From positions 124,001 through 188,000 of the forward strand of contig JBBDYQ010000015.1 of assembly GCA_040901445.1 (NCBI GenBank): DNA of 64,000 nucleotides, read 5' to 3'. This DNA comes from Thermoleophilaceae bacterium (GTDB lineage Bacteria; Actinomycetota; Thermoleophilia; Solirubrobacterales; Thermoleophilaceae). Below are positions 48,810-57,182 of this stretch, piece by piece. Under the pieces are notes generated by a model. That model was not told the origin of the DNA. It ran no database searches and saw only the letters and a list, made by a program, of their open reading frames with translations. A program made the translations under genes and the position numbers. Each line of letters begins with the position of its first letter. Within the stretch, counting starts at the first letter, position 1.

Positions 48810-50312
48810 CTACCAGGCGCCCTTGGAACGGATGACCGCCGGGATGGTCTTCAGCAGGATCGAGAGGTCCACGAACACCGACCAGCGCTCGACGTAGAGG
48901 AAGTCCAGGCGCACGAGCTCGTCGAAGTCGAGCTCGGAGCGGCCCGACACCTGCCATAGGCCCGTGATGCCCGGCAGCACGAAGTAGCGCTTGCGGTGCC
49001 AGTCCTCGAGGCGGTCGTAGTCGCGCTGGGGCAGCGGGCGCGGGCCCACCAGCGACATCTGGCCGCGGAGCACGTTGAAGAGCTGGGGCAGCTCGTCGAG
49101 CGACCAGCGGCGCATGAAGCGGCCGACCGGCGTGACGCGGGGGTCCTGGCGGATCTTGAAGATGGCCCCGCCGGCCTCGTTGGCGTGCTCGAGCTCCCTT
49201 TGGAGCCGGTCGGCGCCGTCGTACATGGTGCGGAACTTCAGGCAGGGAAACGACTCGCCGCCGATGCCGGGGCGAATGGAGCGATAGACGACGGGACCGC
49301 GGGACGTGAGCCGGACGGCGAGAGCCGACGCCAGCAGCACGGGGGAGAGAGCGAGCAGCAGCAGGCTGGAGCCGACGATGTCGAATGTCCGCTTGATCGC
49401 GAAGTCCACACCCTCGAAGACCGGCGGCTTGAGCTCGAACAGCGGCAGCGTCTGCCCGGGTACGAACTCCACCCGGTCCATCAGGATCTCCATCGTGGAG
49501 GGCGCCACGCGCACGCGGATGCCGCGGCGGTGGCAGCGGTCCACCAGCTCGACCGCCTGGTCCTGGGGGAAGTCCGGGTCGGCGATGAGCACCTCGTCGA
49601 TCTCGGAGAAGTGCTCCTCGAGCCGCTCGAGCGGGCCGAGGTCCTTGAGCCCGTTCTCGGGCCGCGGCGTGAGCGACACGAAGCCGACGGGGTGGATCTC
49701 GGGGTGCGGAGCGCCCTTCAGCGCCTGGGCCACCGCCTCGATATGCGCGCCCGAGCCCACGAGCACCGCCCGCCGGTGGTAGCCACCGGCGCGCAGGATC
49801 AGCCCGCTGACCTTCTCGAACACCCAGCGGAAGCCCGTGACGTAGAAGAGCGCGAACAGCAGCGAGCCGTAGAAGATGTAGTACGAGGAGAACGTCTCGC
49901 CCTCGACCAGCGCGTAGATCAGCACGATCACGGTCGTCTGGAAGAGGCAGGCGATGATGCGCGCGAAGCCGGGGCGCACGGAGCGATCGGCGTACAGGCC
50001 GGAGCGGGCGAAGAGCAGGATCGTGACCAGCGTGGCCAGCGGCGCGATCTGCTGCGCCTGGTCGAACGAGAGCGCGAGGTTGGGCTGGGCGAGGATGACC
50101 GCCTTCAGCTCGAGGGCGGTCCAGACGGCCATGTACAGCCCGAGGCTGTCCAGCCAGGCGAGCGTCGCGACCCGCGTCCCCTTCCTCAGCGTGTCGGCGC
50201 CGACCAGGCCCCGCAGCAGCAGGGGCCTCTTCGCACGGACATCACGCGTCGGCAGGACGACCGGCTCAGCCGGCTTCAGTTCCTGCAGCTCCTTGACCAG
50301 TCCGTTTGCCAT
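48810..50312 (-). CDS. Polyprenyl-phosphate sugar-1-phosphate transferase, WbaP/exosortase-type
   Basis: 500 aa from the ATG at 50312 (a TTG one codon earlier is possible). Four N-terminal membrane spans (about 50-170), a CoA_binding_3-like middle domain (RRAVLVGSGAHIEAVAQAL), then the bacterial sugar transferase domain: IKRTFDIVGSSLLLLALSP, CLKFRTMYDGADRLQ, SLDELPQLFNVLRG, GQMSLVGPRPLPQRDYD. It starts glycan synthesis by moving hexose-1-phosphate from UDP-sugar to undecaprenyl phosphate. A purine-rich ribosome site (GGGGAAGGGA) precedes it, unlike most operon heads here. Divergent from the sigma factor. Confidence 0.95.
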   Translation of the reverse strand: MANGLVKELQELKPAEPVVLPTRDVRAKRPLLLRGLVGADTLRKGTRVATLAWLDSLGLYMAVWTALELKAVILAQPNLALSFDQAQQIAPLATLVTILLFARSGLYADRSVRPGFARIIACLFQTTVIVLIYALVEGETFSSYYIFYGSLLFALFYVTGFRWVFEKVSGLILRAGGYHRRAVLVGSGAHIEAVAQALKGAPHPEIHPVGFVSLTPRPENGLKDLGPLERLEEHFSEIDEVLIADPDFPQDQAVELVDRCHRRGIRVRVAPSTMEILMDRVEFVPGQTLPLFELKPPVFEGVDFAIKRTFDIVGSSLLLLALSPVLLASALAVRLTSRGPVVYRSIRPGIGGESFPCLKFRTMYDGADRLQRELEHANEAGGAIFKIRQDPRVTPVGRFMRRWSLDELPQLFNVLRGQMSLVGPRPLPQRDYDRLEDWHRKRYFVLPGITGLWQVSGRSELDFDELVRLDFLYVERWSVFVDLSILLKTIPAVIRSKGAW

Positions 50313-50428
50313 CAAATCCCTTCCCCTGCCCGGGAATCAATCACAGAACACCACAGAGGGGCGAAAAGCGCGCACCTCGACCCTTCACCCGTCTGATTGG
50401 AAGTTTCGACAGGGGCGTCCGTTCACTT

Positions 50429-50434
50429 GAGGGG
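50429..50434 (+). promoter_or_regulatory. Ribosome binding site of the sigma-factor gene
   Basis: GAGGGG followed by two more Gs, ending 5-7 nt before the ATG at 50442; this decides the start over an upstream in-frame GTG at 50397. The 129-bp gap to the divergent sugar transferase holds no clear -35/-10 pair that I can defend. Confidence 0.55.
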
Positions 50435-50441
50435 GGCAAGG

Positions 50442-51698
50442 ATGCTTTCGACACGCAGACAGCGACAGGGACGCCCCACGCGGGCGGAGATCGATCCGGC
50501 GGCGCTGGACCTTATCTCCCGTTTCGGACCCCAGATCCTCGGGACGGCCCGCCGCTACTCGCTGAACGCCGACGATGCGGAGGACGCCTACCAGCGCGGC
50601 CTGGAGATCCTGCTCACGAAGGCGCCCACCACCCGCTCCGACGAGCTCGTGCCCTGGCTCAAGACCGTGGTCAAGCACGAGGCCTTCGCCATCCGGCGCC
50701 AGCGCGAGCGCGCGGCCCCCGTGGCCGGCGACGAGGGCATGCTCGATCGCGAGGCGCACGGGCAGGACACCGGCGAACACGCCGAGCGCTACGAGCGGCT
50801 GCGACTCGGGGCGGAGGCGCTCGGGCGGCTCAAGCCGCAGGAGGTGCGCTGCCTGCTGCTGCGAGCCGAGGGCTACAGCTACAAGCAGATCTGCGAGGTC
50901 ACCGGCTGGACCTACACGAAGGTCAACAGGTGCCTCACCGAGGGCCGCGCCGCCTTCCTCGAACGGCTCGACGGCATCCAGTCCGGCGCCGAGTGCGAGC
51001 GGCTCGCGCCCCACCTGTCCGCCCTCGCCGACGGCGAGGCCAGCGCCAGCGACATGGCCGCGCTGCGCCCGCACCTGCGCAGCTGCCTCTCCTGCCGCGC
51101 CACGCTGCGCGAGTTCCGCGCGGCGCCGCAGCGCGTGGCCGCGCTCGTGCCGGCCGCGGCAATCGGCGCGGGGCCCGCCGGCACCCCCGGCTGGCTCGAC
51201 TCGCTGCTCGGCTGGGCAGGGGACCGCACCGCCTCACTCACGCTGAAGGCGCAGAGCGCCGTCGAGATCGTGTCCGCGCAGAAGGTCGCCGCCGTTGCCG
51301 CCTCCACAGCCGTGCTCGCCGGCGGAGGCGTCGCCACGATCAAGACGATCGACCCCGGCCGGGCCGCGGAGCCCGGAGACGAGCGCATGGAGCGGCCGGC
51401 GGACGTGGCGGGGCCCTCGCGCGCGGCGGCGCCGGTCCGCGTGCCCGTCGCCCCCGCCCGTCCTCCGGGCCCGCGGCGCGCGCAGCCGCGGGCCGCCGAG
51501 GCCCGCCGCGAGCGCCGCCGCGCCGCCCCGCGGCCGCCGCGCGACGACGCGCTCAGCCCCGAGGCCGCCGAGTTCGACCCAACCGGGGACCCCACCGGTG
51601 CCGCCCCCTCCCCGCCGCCCACCCCTGCCCCCCCGGCGGGCGCAGGGGGCGGCACCGACCCGCAGCCGTCACCAGCGGAGGCCGAGTTCGGCCTGTGA
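50442..51698 (+). CDS. ECF-type sigma factor fused to a zinc-finger (anti-sigma-like) and membrane tail
   Basis: 418 aa. Sigma region 2 at about 20-75 (DLISRFGPQILGTARRYSLN, then DDAEDAYQRGLEILL), sigma region 4 at about 125-180 (LKPQEVRCLLLRAEGYSYKQ with HTH VTGWTYTKVNRCL). A zf-HC2 motif follows: ECERLAPHLSALADGE, then HLRSCLSC with His-x3-Cys-x2-Cys. A hydrophobic span VAAVAASTAVLAGGGVATI near 284-302 leads to a Pro/Ala/Arg-rich end. This is the order expected of ECF sigma factors carrying their own anti-sigma domain (ECF52-like, from memory). Likely membrane-tethered, perhaps controlling the divergent polysaccharide genes. Confidence 0.87.
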   Translation: MLSTRRQRQGRPTRAEIDPAALDLISRFGPQILGTARRYSLNADDAEDAYQRGLEILLTKAPTTRSDELVPWLKTVVKHEAFAIRRQRERAAPVAGDEGMLDREAHGQDTGEHAERYERLRLGAEALGRLKPQEVRCLLLRAEGYSYKQICEVTGWTYTKVNRCLTEGRAAFLERLDGIQSGAECERLAPHLSALADGEASASDMAALRPHLRSCLSCRATLREFRAAPQRVAALVPAAAIGAGPAGTPGWLDSLLGWAGDRTASLTLKAQSAVEIVSAQKVAAVAASTAVLAGGGVATIKTIDPGRAAEPGDERMERPADVAGPSRAAAPVRVPVAPARPPGPRRAQPRAAEARRERRRAAPRPPRDDALSPEAAEFDPTGDPTGAAPSPPPTPAPPAGAGGGTDPQPSPAEAEFGL

Positions 51699-51764
51699 GT
51701 CGCGCGGGTCGAGCGACCGGGACCAAAGATGGTTGACCCTTGTTCAAGTTTTCGCCGAAGTGGG

Positions 51765-51770
51765 TAACGT
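51765..51770 (+). promoter_or_regulatory. -10-like box
   Basis: TAACGT ending 10 nt before the GTG at 51781; GGAGG between them is only 4 nt from the GTG, so its use as ribosome site is doubtful. Confidence 0.35.
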
Positions 51771-51780
51771 CGGAGGCACG

Positions 51781-52983
51781 GTGGGGCCTCGAGGGAGAAA
51801 GGCGTTCGCGGGGACGCTGGCGGCGGTGGCCGCTCTGGCGTGCGCGCCGGCGGCCGGCGCGGGGACCTGCGGTGGGCTGCTGCAACCCAAGTGCCCGCCC
51901 CCGCCCCCGCCCGCCCCGGACCCCGGCGGCATCGAGAGCCCCGACCAGCCCGTGCCCGCCCCCGGCAAGCAGTTCGGGTTCAACTCGCAGCTCTACCGCG
52001 GCGGCGCCGCCACCGTGGACCAGGAGCTCGGGGCGGCGCAGGATGCCGGCGCCACCGTGCACCGCATGCCGGTCCAGTGGAGCACGATGCAGCCCAACCC
52101 CGCCGACCCGCCGGTCCCGGAGGGGCAGGCCACGGACGAGATCGACATCTTCTACGCCGAGGCGCTCGCCCGCGGCATCACCCCGATCCTGATCCCGTTC
52201 GCCGCCCCGGGGTGGGCCACGAAGTACCGCAGCTGCGGGCTCCTGGACTTCACCTGCCGCCACATGGCCACGACGGGCGGCCTGGCGCTCATCCCGGACT
52301 GGCCGTTCATCGACGAGTACGAGACCTTCGTGCACGCCGTAAAGGCGCGCTGGCCGAGAGCGATCATCGAGTCCTGGAACTCGCCCAACCACTACTACAA
52401 GCACCCGACCTACCGGGGCTCGCTCGACTTCACCGCCGCCCCGGGCCACTTCGCCCGGATCCAGTGCGCCGCCTATCGGGCATCGAAGCGCGTGAACGAC
52501 GACCCCGTGCTCGCCGCGGGCTGGGCCAGCCGGCTGTACGTGGAGTACGTGCGCGGCGTCTACGCGGCGGGCGGCGCCGACTGCTGGGACCGCGCCAACC
52601 TGCACGCCTATCCCGGCGAGTCAACGAGCTTCGGGGCGGGCACGAACATCGCGCGGGTCTTCCGGGACGCGCGGATGCTGCGCTCGCAGTACGGCGACGA
52701 GGATCCGATCTGGATCACCGAGACCGGCTACTCCACGAGCGGCCCGTACGCGGTGAACGAGGCCACCCAGGCTGACGGGGCGCGGCGCCTCTACAACCGC
52801 TACGCCACGATGCCGGACGTCGAGGCCGTGATCTTCCACACCCTCCGGGACGCGGCCACGGAGCACTACACGAGCCAGGAGCACCCGGAGTACGGCTTCG
52901 GCTTCCTGAGGACCAATTGGTGGCCCAAGCCGGTCTATTGCCACTTCGCCGGGATGGCCGGCTCCGCCTACCCGGGCTGCTGA
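51781..52983 (+). CDS. Secreted glycosidase-like protein lacking the acid/base Glu
   Basis: 400 aa from the GTG at 51781, giving the signal peptide GRKAFAGTLAAVAALACAPA (5-24). After a Pro-rich linker, residues 64-400 form a clan A TIM barrel: HRMPVQWSTMQPNP, SWNSPNHYYKHPTYRG and WITETGYSTSGPYAV. The nucleophile Glu314 is kept, but the place of the acid/base Glu in WNEPN is Ser201 (codon TCG). Eight or more Cys suggest disulphides. Such a protein could bind glycan without cutting, act with an altered mechanism, or be an enzyme of a family with another proton donor. Overlaps the convergent membrane gene by 16 nt. Confidence 0.82.
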   Translation: MGPRGRKAFAGTLAAVAALACAPAAGAGTCGGLLQPKCPPPPPPAPDPGGIESPDQPVPAPGKQFGFNSQLYRGGAATVDQELGAAQDAGATVHRMPVQWSTMQPNPADPPVPEGQATDEIDIFYAEALARGITPILIPFAAPGWATKYRSCGLLDFTCRHMATTGGLALIPDWPFIDEYETFVHAVKARWPRAIIESWNSPNHYYKHPTYRGSLDFTAAPGHFARIQCAAYRASKRVNDDPVLAAGWASRLYVEYVRGVYAAGGADCWDRANLHAYPGESTSFGAGTNIARVFRDARMLRSQYGDEDPIWITETGYSTSGPYAVNEATQADGARRLYNRYATMPDVEAVIFHTLRDAATEHYTSQEHPEYGFGFLRTNWWPKPVYCHFAGMAGSAYPGC

Positions 52984-54176
52984 GCCGCGGCGCTGACCGC
53001 GAGGCCGGCCAGCACCGCCGCCACCGCCACCTCGAGCGCCACGAACTGCGGCGCGCTTTCCGGGCCGGTCGTGGCGTAGGTGTGGTGGAGAGACGCCACC
53101 ACGAGCAGGGCCGCCGCGAGCACCGCCTGCCACGGGCGCAGGCGCAGGGAGAGCGGTATCGCCGCGACCGCCACCAGCAGCGGCACGAGCCCGATCGCCG
53201 ACAGGCGCGTCTCGTTGTCGGCCGCGTACTCGGGGCTCAGCCCCAGCGGCTGAGCCACGACCAGCGCCCAGGTCGCCAGACCCAGCCAGAAGAGCGCAGG
53301 AAGGCGCCGCGGTGGCACGCGCGCCAGCCACAGCACCGTCGCGAGGAGGGCCAACGGCACGACATGCGGAGCCAGCACCCGCAGCGCGTGCTCGCCCAGC
53401 TCCGAGGCGCTGCCAGGCGAGAGCAGCGTGAGGTCCCCCACGCTGGGGGGCGTCTCGGGCGTGCTCCCGAAGTCGGACAGGCCGAGCGTGGCGGGCAGCG
53501 AGAACGGGCCGGAGACGAGCCGCAGCAGCACGTAGGGCGCGAGCACGCAAGCGGCCGCCGCGGCCCCGAGCAGCGCGCGCCGCCGCGCGTCGAGCTCGCG
53601 CCAGCCAGGCCCCAGCGCAATCCAGGCCAGGATCAGGGGCAGCAGGGGGATCAGCGTCTCGCGCCCGACCGCGCCCACCACCAGGGCAGCCGCGACCACC
53701 GCGAACCGGCGCGCCACCAACCCGTAGAGCGCCCACGCGAGGCCGGCCACGAGCACCAGGTCGGCCAGCACCCCCGGCGCGATCGCGTAGTAGCGGAACG
53801 CGTACGCGTTGGCCACCAGCAGCGCCATCGCGAGCCAGTAGGCGCCCCGGCCGGCGCGCAGCCGCGCGAGGGTGAGATGCAGCGCGGCCACGATGGCGAC
53901 CACCAGCAGCCCCCAGGCCACCCGGTACAGGGCGTACAGGTCGATCCCCGTCGCGTCCGCGGCGGATCCCAGCGCCCAGTGGGGCACGAAGCGACGCGCG
54001 TGCTGGGCGGGGAGGTCCTGGTCCGGCAGGCCGGGCGCGGCCGCCGCGATCGTCTCGTAGGAGCGCACGTCGCTCGCCTCGAGCAGGCGGATGCCCTCGT
54101 CCCAGGTCGTCCACTCGTTCGTGGCCGCCAGAAGCACGGCGAGAGCGGCCAGGGCCGCGAGGAGCCGGGTGGTCAC
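52968..54176 (-). CDS. Polytopic membrane protein, possible GT-C enzyme
   Basis: 402 aa from a GTG. About nine to ten membrane spans. Early acidic loop TNEWTTWDEGIRLLEASDV and, further on, QHARRFVPHWALG lie outside; LARLRAGRGAYWLAMALLVA and VVGAVGRETLIPLLPLILAW are typical of GT-C-like and DUF2029-like proteins. The WDEG in the first loop could be the acidic GT-C motif. No known family is recognised with certainty. It faces the similar-sized membrane transferase at 54203 across 26 bp. Confidence 0.75.
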   Translation of the reverse strand: MTTRLLAALAALAVLLAATNEWTTWDEGIRLLEASDVRSYETIAAAAPGLPDQDLPAQHARRFVPHWALGSAADATGIDLYALYRVAWGLLVVAIVAALHLTLARLRAGRGAYWLAMALLVANAYAFRYYAIAPGVLADLVLVAGLAWALYGLVARRFAVVAAALVVGAVGRETLIPLLPLILAWIALGPGWRELDARRRALLGAAAAACVLAPYVLLRLVSGPFSLPATLGLSDFGSTPETPPSVGDLTLLSPGSASELGEHALRVLAPHVVPLALLATVLWLARVPPRRLPALFWLGLATWALVVAQPLGLSPEYAADNETRLSAIGLVPLLVAVAAIPLSLRLRPWQAVLAAALLVVASLHHTYATTGPESAPQFVALEVAVAAVLAGLAVSAAAQQPG

Positions 54177-54183
54177 AGGCGGA

Positions 54184-54193
54184 GTTCTAGTCT
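54184..54193. promoter_or_regulatory. Back-to-back -10-like boxes sharing one TA step
   Basis: TAGTCT on the plus strand (54188-54193) ends 9 nt before the GTG at 54203. On the minus strand TAGAAC (54189-54184, last base off consensus) ends 7 nt before the GTG at 54176. The TA at 54188-54189 is shared. Confidence 0.4.
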
Positions 54194-54202
54194 CTCACCG
54201 CC

Positions 54203-55699
54203 GTGCGCGACCGAACGACCCAGATCCTGGCCGGCATCGTCACGCTCGCGGCCGCGCTGCGCTTCCCCACGCTGGACGTTCAGAGCTTCTGGAGCGACGA
54301 GGCCGTGACGGTGCTGCTGCTCGACGGCTCCTTCTTCGACCTGCTGGAGGACATCCCCGACAGCGAGTCCACGCCGCCGCTCTACTACGCGCTCGCCTGG
54401 CCGTGGACCCAGCTTTTCGGCACGGGCGAGGTGGGGCTGCGCTCGCTCTCGGCGCTGTTCGGCACCCTCTGCGTGCCCGCTGCGTTCCTCGCCGCGCGCG
54501 AGCTCGTGTCCGCGCGCGCCGGGCTGGTGGCCGCCGCGCTCGTGGCCACCAACCCGCTGCTCGTCTGGTACTCGCAGGAGGCGCGCGCCTACGCGCTGCT
54601 CGTGCTCCTGGCCACGCTCTCGCTGCTGTTCTTCGCCCGGGCCCTGCGCGGCGACCGCGAGGGACTTGCGGGCTGGGCGCTCACCGCGGCGCTCGCGCTG
54701 GGCACCCATTACTTCGCGCTGTTCGTGGTCCTCCCGCAGGCCCTCTGGCTGCTGTGGCGCGTCCGGCCGCTCCGGGGCACCGCCGCGGCGGTGGCGGTGC
54801 CGGGGGCGGCGGGGTTGGTTCTGCTGCCGCTTGCCCTGCACCAGCGCTCGAACGAGGGCGCGGCGTTCATCGAGGACAGCGGCCTGGGCTTCCGGCTGGC
54901 TCAGGTGCCCAAGCAGTTCCTGGTGGCGTTCGACGCTCCCGCGGAGGTGCTCCTCACCGTGCTGGCCGCGGCGCTGGCAGCCGCCGGGCTGGCACTCCTG
55001 GCGCTGCGGGCGCCCCGGGCGGACCAGCACGGCGCCGCCGTGGCCGCCGCAATCGGCGCAGCCGCGCTCCTCATTCCGCTGGCGCTGGCGGTGGCGGGCG
55101 TGGACTTCATCCTCACCCGCAACCTGATCGCCGCGCTGGTCCCCCTGCTCATCGTGTTCGCAGCGGGCCTCGGGGCGCGCGCCGCCGGCGTGACCGGACC
55201 CGCCGTCGCCGCCGCGCTCTGCACGCTGTGGGCCGTCCTGATCGTGTGGGTCGCCGCCGAGCCCGACTACCACCGCCAGAACTGGCGCGGGGCGGCTCAG
55301 GTGCTCGGCCCGCCGGCTGTGGACCGAGTGGTGGTGGCCACCCCCGTCAACGGCAGCGAGCCGCTGCAGGTGTACCTGCCCGGGGCGCGGGTCGTGCGCT
55401 TCGACGAGGTGATTCCCGTTCGCGAGGTGGACTACCTCGGGCTGGTGCGCCGATCGCCAGGCGAGGAGGCCGTGCAGCCGCTGGAGCCCACGCCGGACGC
55501 CCCTGGGCTCGGCGGCTTCACGCTGGTTGAGCGGGTGCAGGGCGAGCAGTTCCTCGTGCTTCGCTATGCCGGCCCCGCGCCGCAGCCGGCCAGGCCGCCC
55601 GAGATCGCCCGCTTCAAGCTCGACGACGGCTTCTCGGTCATCCTGCATCAGCCGTCCGGCGCCGGCGCAGCAGATGCTCGTCGCCCCGGCGGATCGTGA
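54203..55699 (+). CDS. Family 39-like (GT-C) membrane glycosyltransferase
   Basis: 498 aa from a GTG. FWSDEAVTVLLLDGSFFDLL in the first external loop carries the acidic pair of PMT_2/ArnT-like enzymes; STPPLYYALAWPWTQLFGTG, WYSQEARAYALLVLLATLSL and a dozen membrane spans follow, with an external C-terminal domain of about 140 residues. These enzymes use polyprenyl-phosphate sugars to modify glycans, lipids or proteins outside the membrane; the DPM1-like gene at 1451 could make such a donor. The last 62 nt overlap selB on the other strand. Confidence 0.88.
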   Translation: MRDRTTQILAGIVTLAAALRFPTLDVQSFWSDEAVTVLLLDGSFFDLLEDIPDSESTPPLYYALAWPWTQLFGTGEVGLRSLSALFGTLCVPAAFLAARELVSARAGLVAAALVATNPLLVWYSQEARAYALLVLLATLSLLFFARALRGDREGLAGWALTAALALGTHYFALFVVLPQALWLLWRVRPLRGTAAAVAVPGAAGLVLLPLALHQRSNEGAAFIEDSGLGFRLAQVPKQFLVAFDAPAEVLLTVLAAALAAAGLALLALRAPRADQHGAAVAAAIGAAALLIPLALAVAGVDFILTRNLIAALVPLLIVFAAGLGARAAGVTGPAVAAALCTLWAVLIVWVAAEPDYHRQNWRGAAQVLGPPAVDRVVVATPVNGSEPLQVYLPGARVVRFDEVIPVREVDYLGLVRRSPGEEAVQPLEPTPDAPGLGGFTLVERVQGEQFLVLRYAGPAPQPARPPEIARFKLDDGFSVILHQPSGAGAADARRPGGS

Positions 55700-57182
55700 C
55701 CTTCTCCGCGTCGAGGTGCTCAAGCAGCGCCTGCGCGTAGCGGCGCGAGGTGCCCAGCTCGTCGCGCACGCCGGCGATCGTGGCGCTGCCGTCGCGTTCA
55801 CAGGCGGCCACCACGCGCGCCAGGAGCTGCTCGAGGACCTCCAGGTCGAAGTGCAGGTTGTGTGCCACGCGCACCACCTGGCCGGCGCGCGCGAGCCTCG
55901 CCAGCCGCTCGGCCGCCACGGCGGCGCTCAGCCCGGCGGCCTCGGCCAGGTCGCCGTCGGCACGCGGGCGCTCACCGTCGGCGCGCAGCAGCGCCGCCAG
56001 CGCGAGCGCTGCGTCGTCGAGCGCGGGCGGCTCTGGAGCATCGGGCTCGGGCTCCGCCGGCTCCGGTTCCGGCTCAGGCGGCGCCTCCCCGCGTTCGAGC
56101 GCGCGCAGCCTCGCCACCACCCCCGCGCCCGGCCCGTGCTTGCGCGGCCGGGGATCGACGACCACCCCTCCGCCCAGCGTGTCGGGCGGCGCAACCTGGC
56201 GCAGGATCAGCCGGTCCCCCGCGGCCGGCACGAGCGGTGCCTCCAGCCTCAGCTGGGCGTAGCCGTCGCCGAGCGGCACCACCCGCGCGGGCGCCTCGCG
56301 CGTGCCGTGGTGCACGTGCAGCCGCGTGCCTCGCTCGAGCGGGCGGGCGCCGGGCTCCAGCCGCACCCGCGCGTCCACCAGATAGGTGGGCGCCGGCGTG
56401 TCCGGATCCGTGCACACCACGTCGCCGCGGGCAATCTCGCGCCAGCCCGGCCCTGCCAGCGCGAGCGCCACCCGCTGCCCCGCGCCGGCCCGCTCCACCG
56501 GCTCGTCGTGCACCTGCACCGAGCGCACCCGCGCCTCCAGCCGGCGCGGGAGGATCGTGACCGAGTCGCCCGCGCCCAGCGACCCGGACCAGAGCGTGCC
56601 GGTGACCACCGTTCCGATGCCGCGCAGGGTGAACGACCTGTCCACGTGCAGCCTTGCCGGCCCGCCCGTGCCGGCGCGCCCCGGCAACGGCGCCGCCACA
56701 CGCCCGAGCTCTGCGCGCAGCTCGTCCAGGCCGCTGCCCGTCCTCGCCGACACCGGCACGGCCGCCACATCGGGCAGCAGCTCGCCCGCCTCGGCAGCCG
56801 CCACGGAGGGGTCGATCAGGTCCGACTTGGTGATGGCCACCACGCCCGCCTCCACGCCGAGCTGGCGCAGCACGGCCAGATGCTCGCGCGTCTGCGGCAT
56901 CACGCCGTCGTCGGCCGCCACGCAGAGCAGGAACAGGTCGATGCCCGTCGCCCCCGCCACCATCGTGCGCACGAAGCGCTCGTGCCCCGGCACGTCCACC
57001 ACCGACAGCGAGCGCCCGTCCGGCAGGTCCAGCCGCGCGTAGCCCAGCTCGATCGAGATGCCGCGCGCCTTCTCCTCCGGCAGGCGGTCGGTGTCGCGCC
57101 CGGTGAGCGCCGCGATCAGCGCCGTCTTGCCGTGGTCGATGTGGCCGGCCGTGCCCAGGGTGAGCGGCGGCGGGGCGCTCAC
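55638..57182 (-). CDS. selB: Selenocysteine-specific elongation factor SelB
   Basis: 514 aa from a GTG overlapping the selA stop (GTGA). G1 loop [38 protein letters not shown] is the SelB-type switch (GISIELGYA); [20 protein letters not shown] and ITKSDLID complete the GTPase. Domains II-III to about 350, an acidic Pro/Glu linker near 360-380, then winged-helix repeats ending [20 protein letters not shown]. SelB carries Sec-tRNA to UGA codons with a SECIS. Shorter than the usual 590-630 aa, mostly in the winged-helix part. 3' end overlaps the membrane transferase gene. Confidence 0.95.
   Translation of the reverse strand: MSAPPPLTLGTAGHIDHGKTALIAALTGRDTDRLPEEKARGISIELGYARLDLPDGRSLSVVDVPGHERFVRTMVAGATGIDLFLLCVAADDGVMPQTREHLAVLRQLGVEAGVVAITKSDLIDPSVAAAEAGELLPDVAAVPVSARTGSGLDELRAELGRVAAPLPGRAGTGGPARLHVDRSFTLRGIGTVVTGTLWSGSLGAGDSVTILPRRLEARVRSVQVHDEPVERAGAGQRVALALAGPGWREIARGDVVCTDPDTPAPTYLVDARVRLEPGARPLERGTRLHVHHGTREAPARVVPLGDGYAQLRLEAPLVPAAGDRLILRQVAPPDTLGGGVVVDPRPRKHGPGAGVVARLRALERGEAPPEPEPEPAEPEPDAPEPPALDDAALALAALLRADGERPRADGDLAEAAGLSAAVAAERLARLARAGQVVRVAHNLHFDLEVLEQLLARVVAACERDGSATIAGVRDELGTSRRYAQALLEHLDAEKVTIRRGDEHLLRRRRTADAG

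Noticed and set aside
50397-50419. ECF-type promoter (GGAAGT ... CGTC) before the sigma gene
   Set aside because: Spacing between the two parts is 11 bp, too short for the usual 16-17 bp, so autoregulation cannot be claimed from it.
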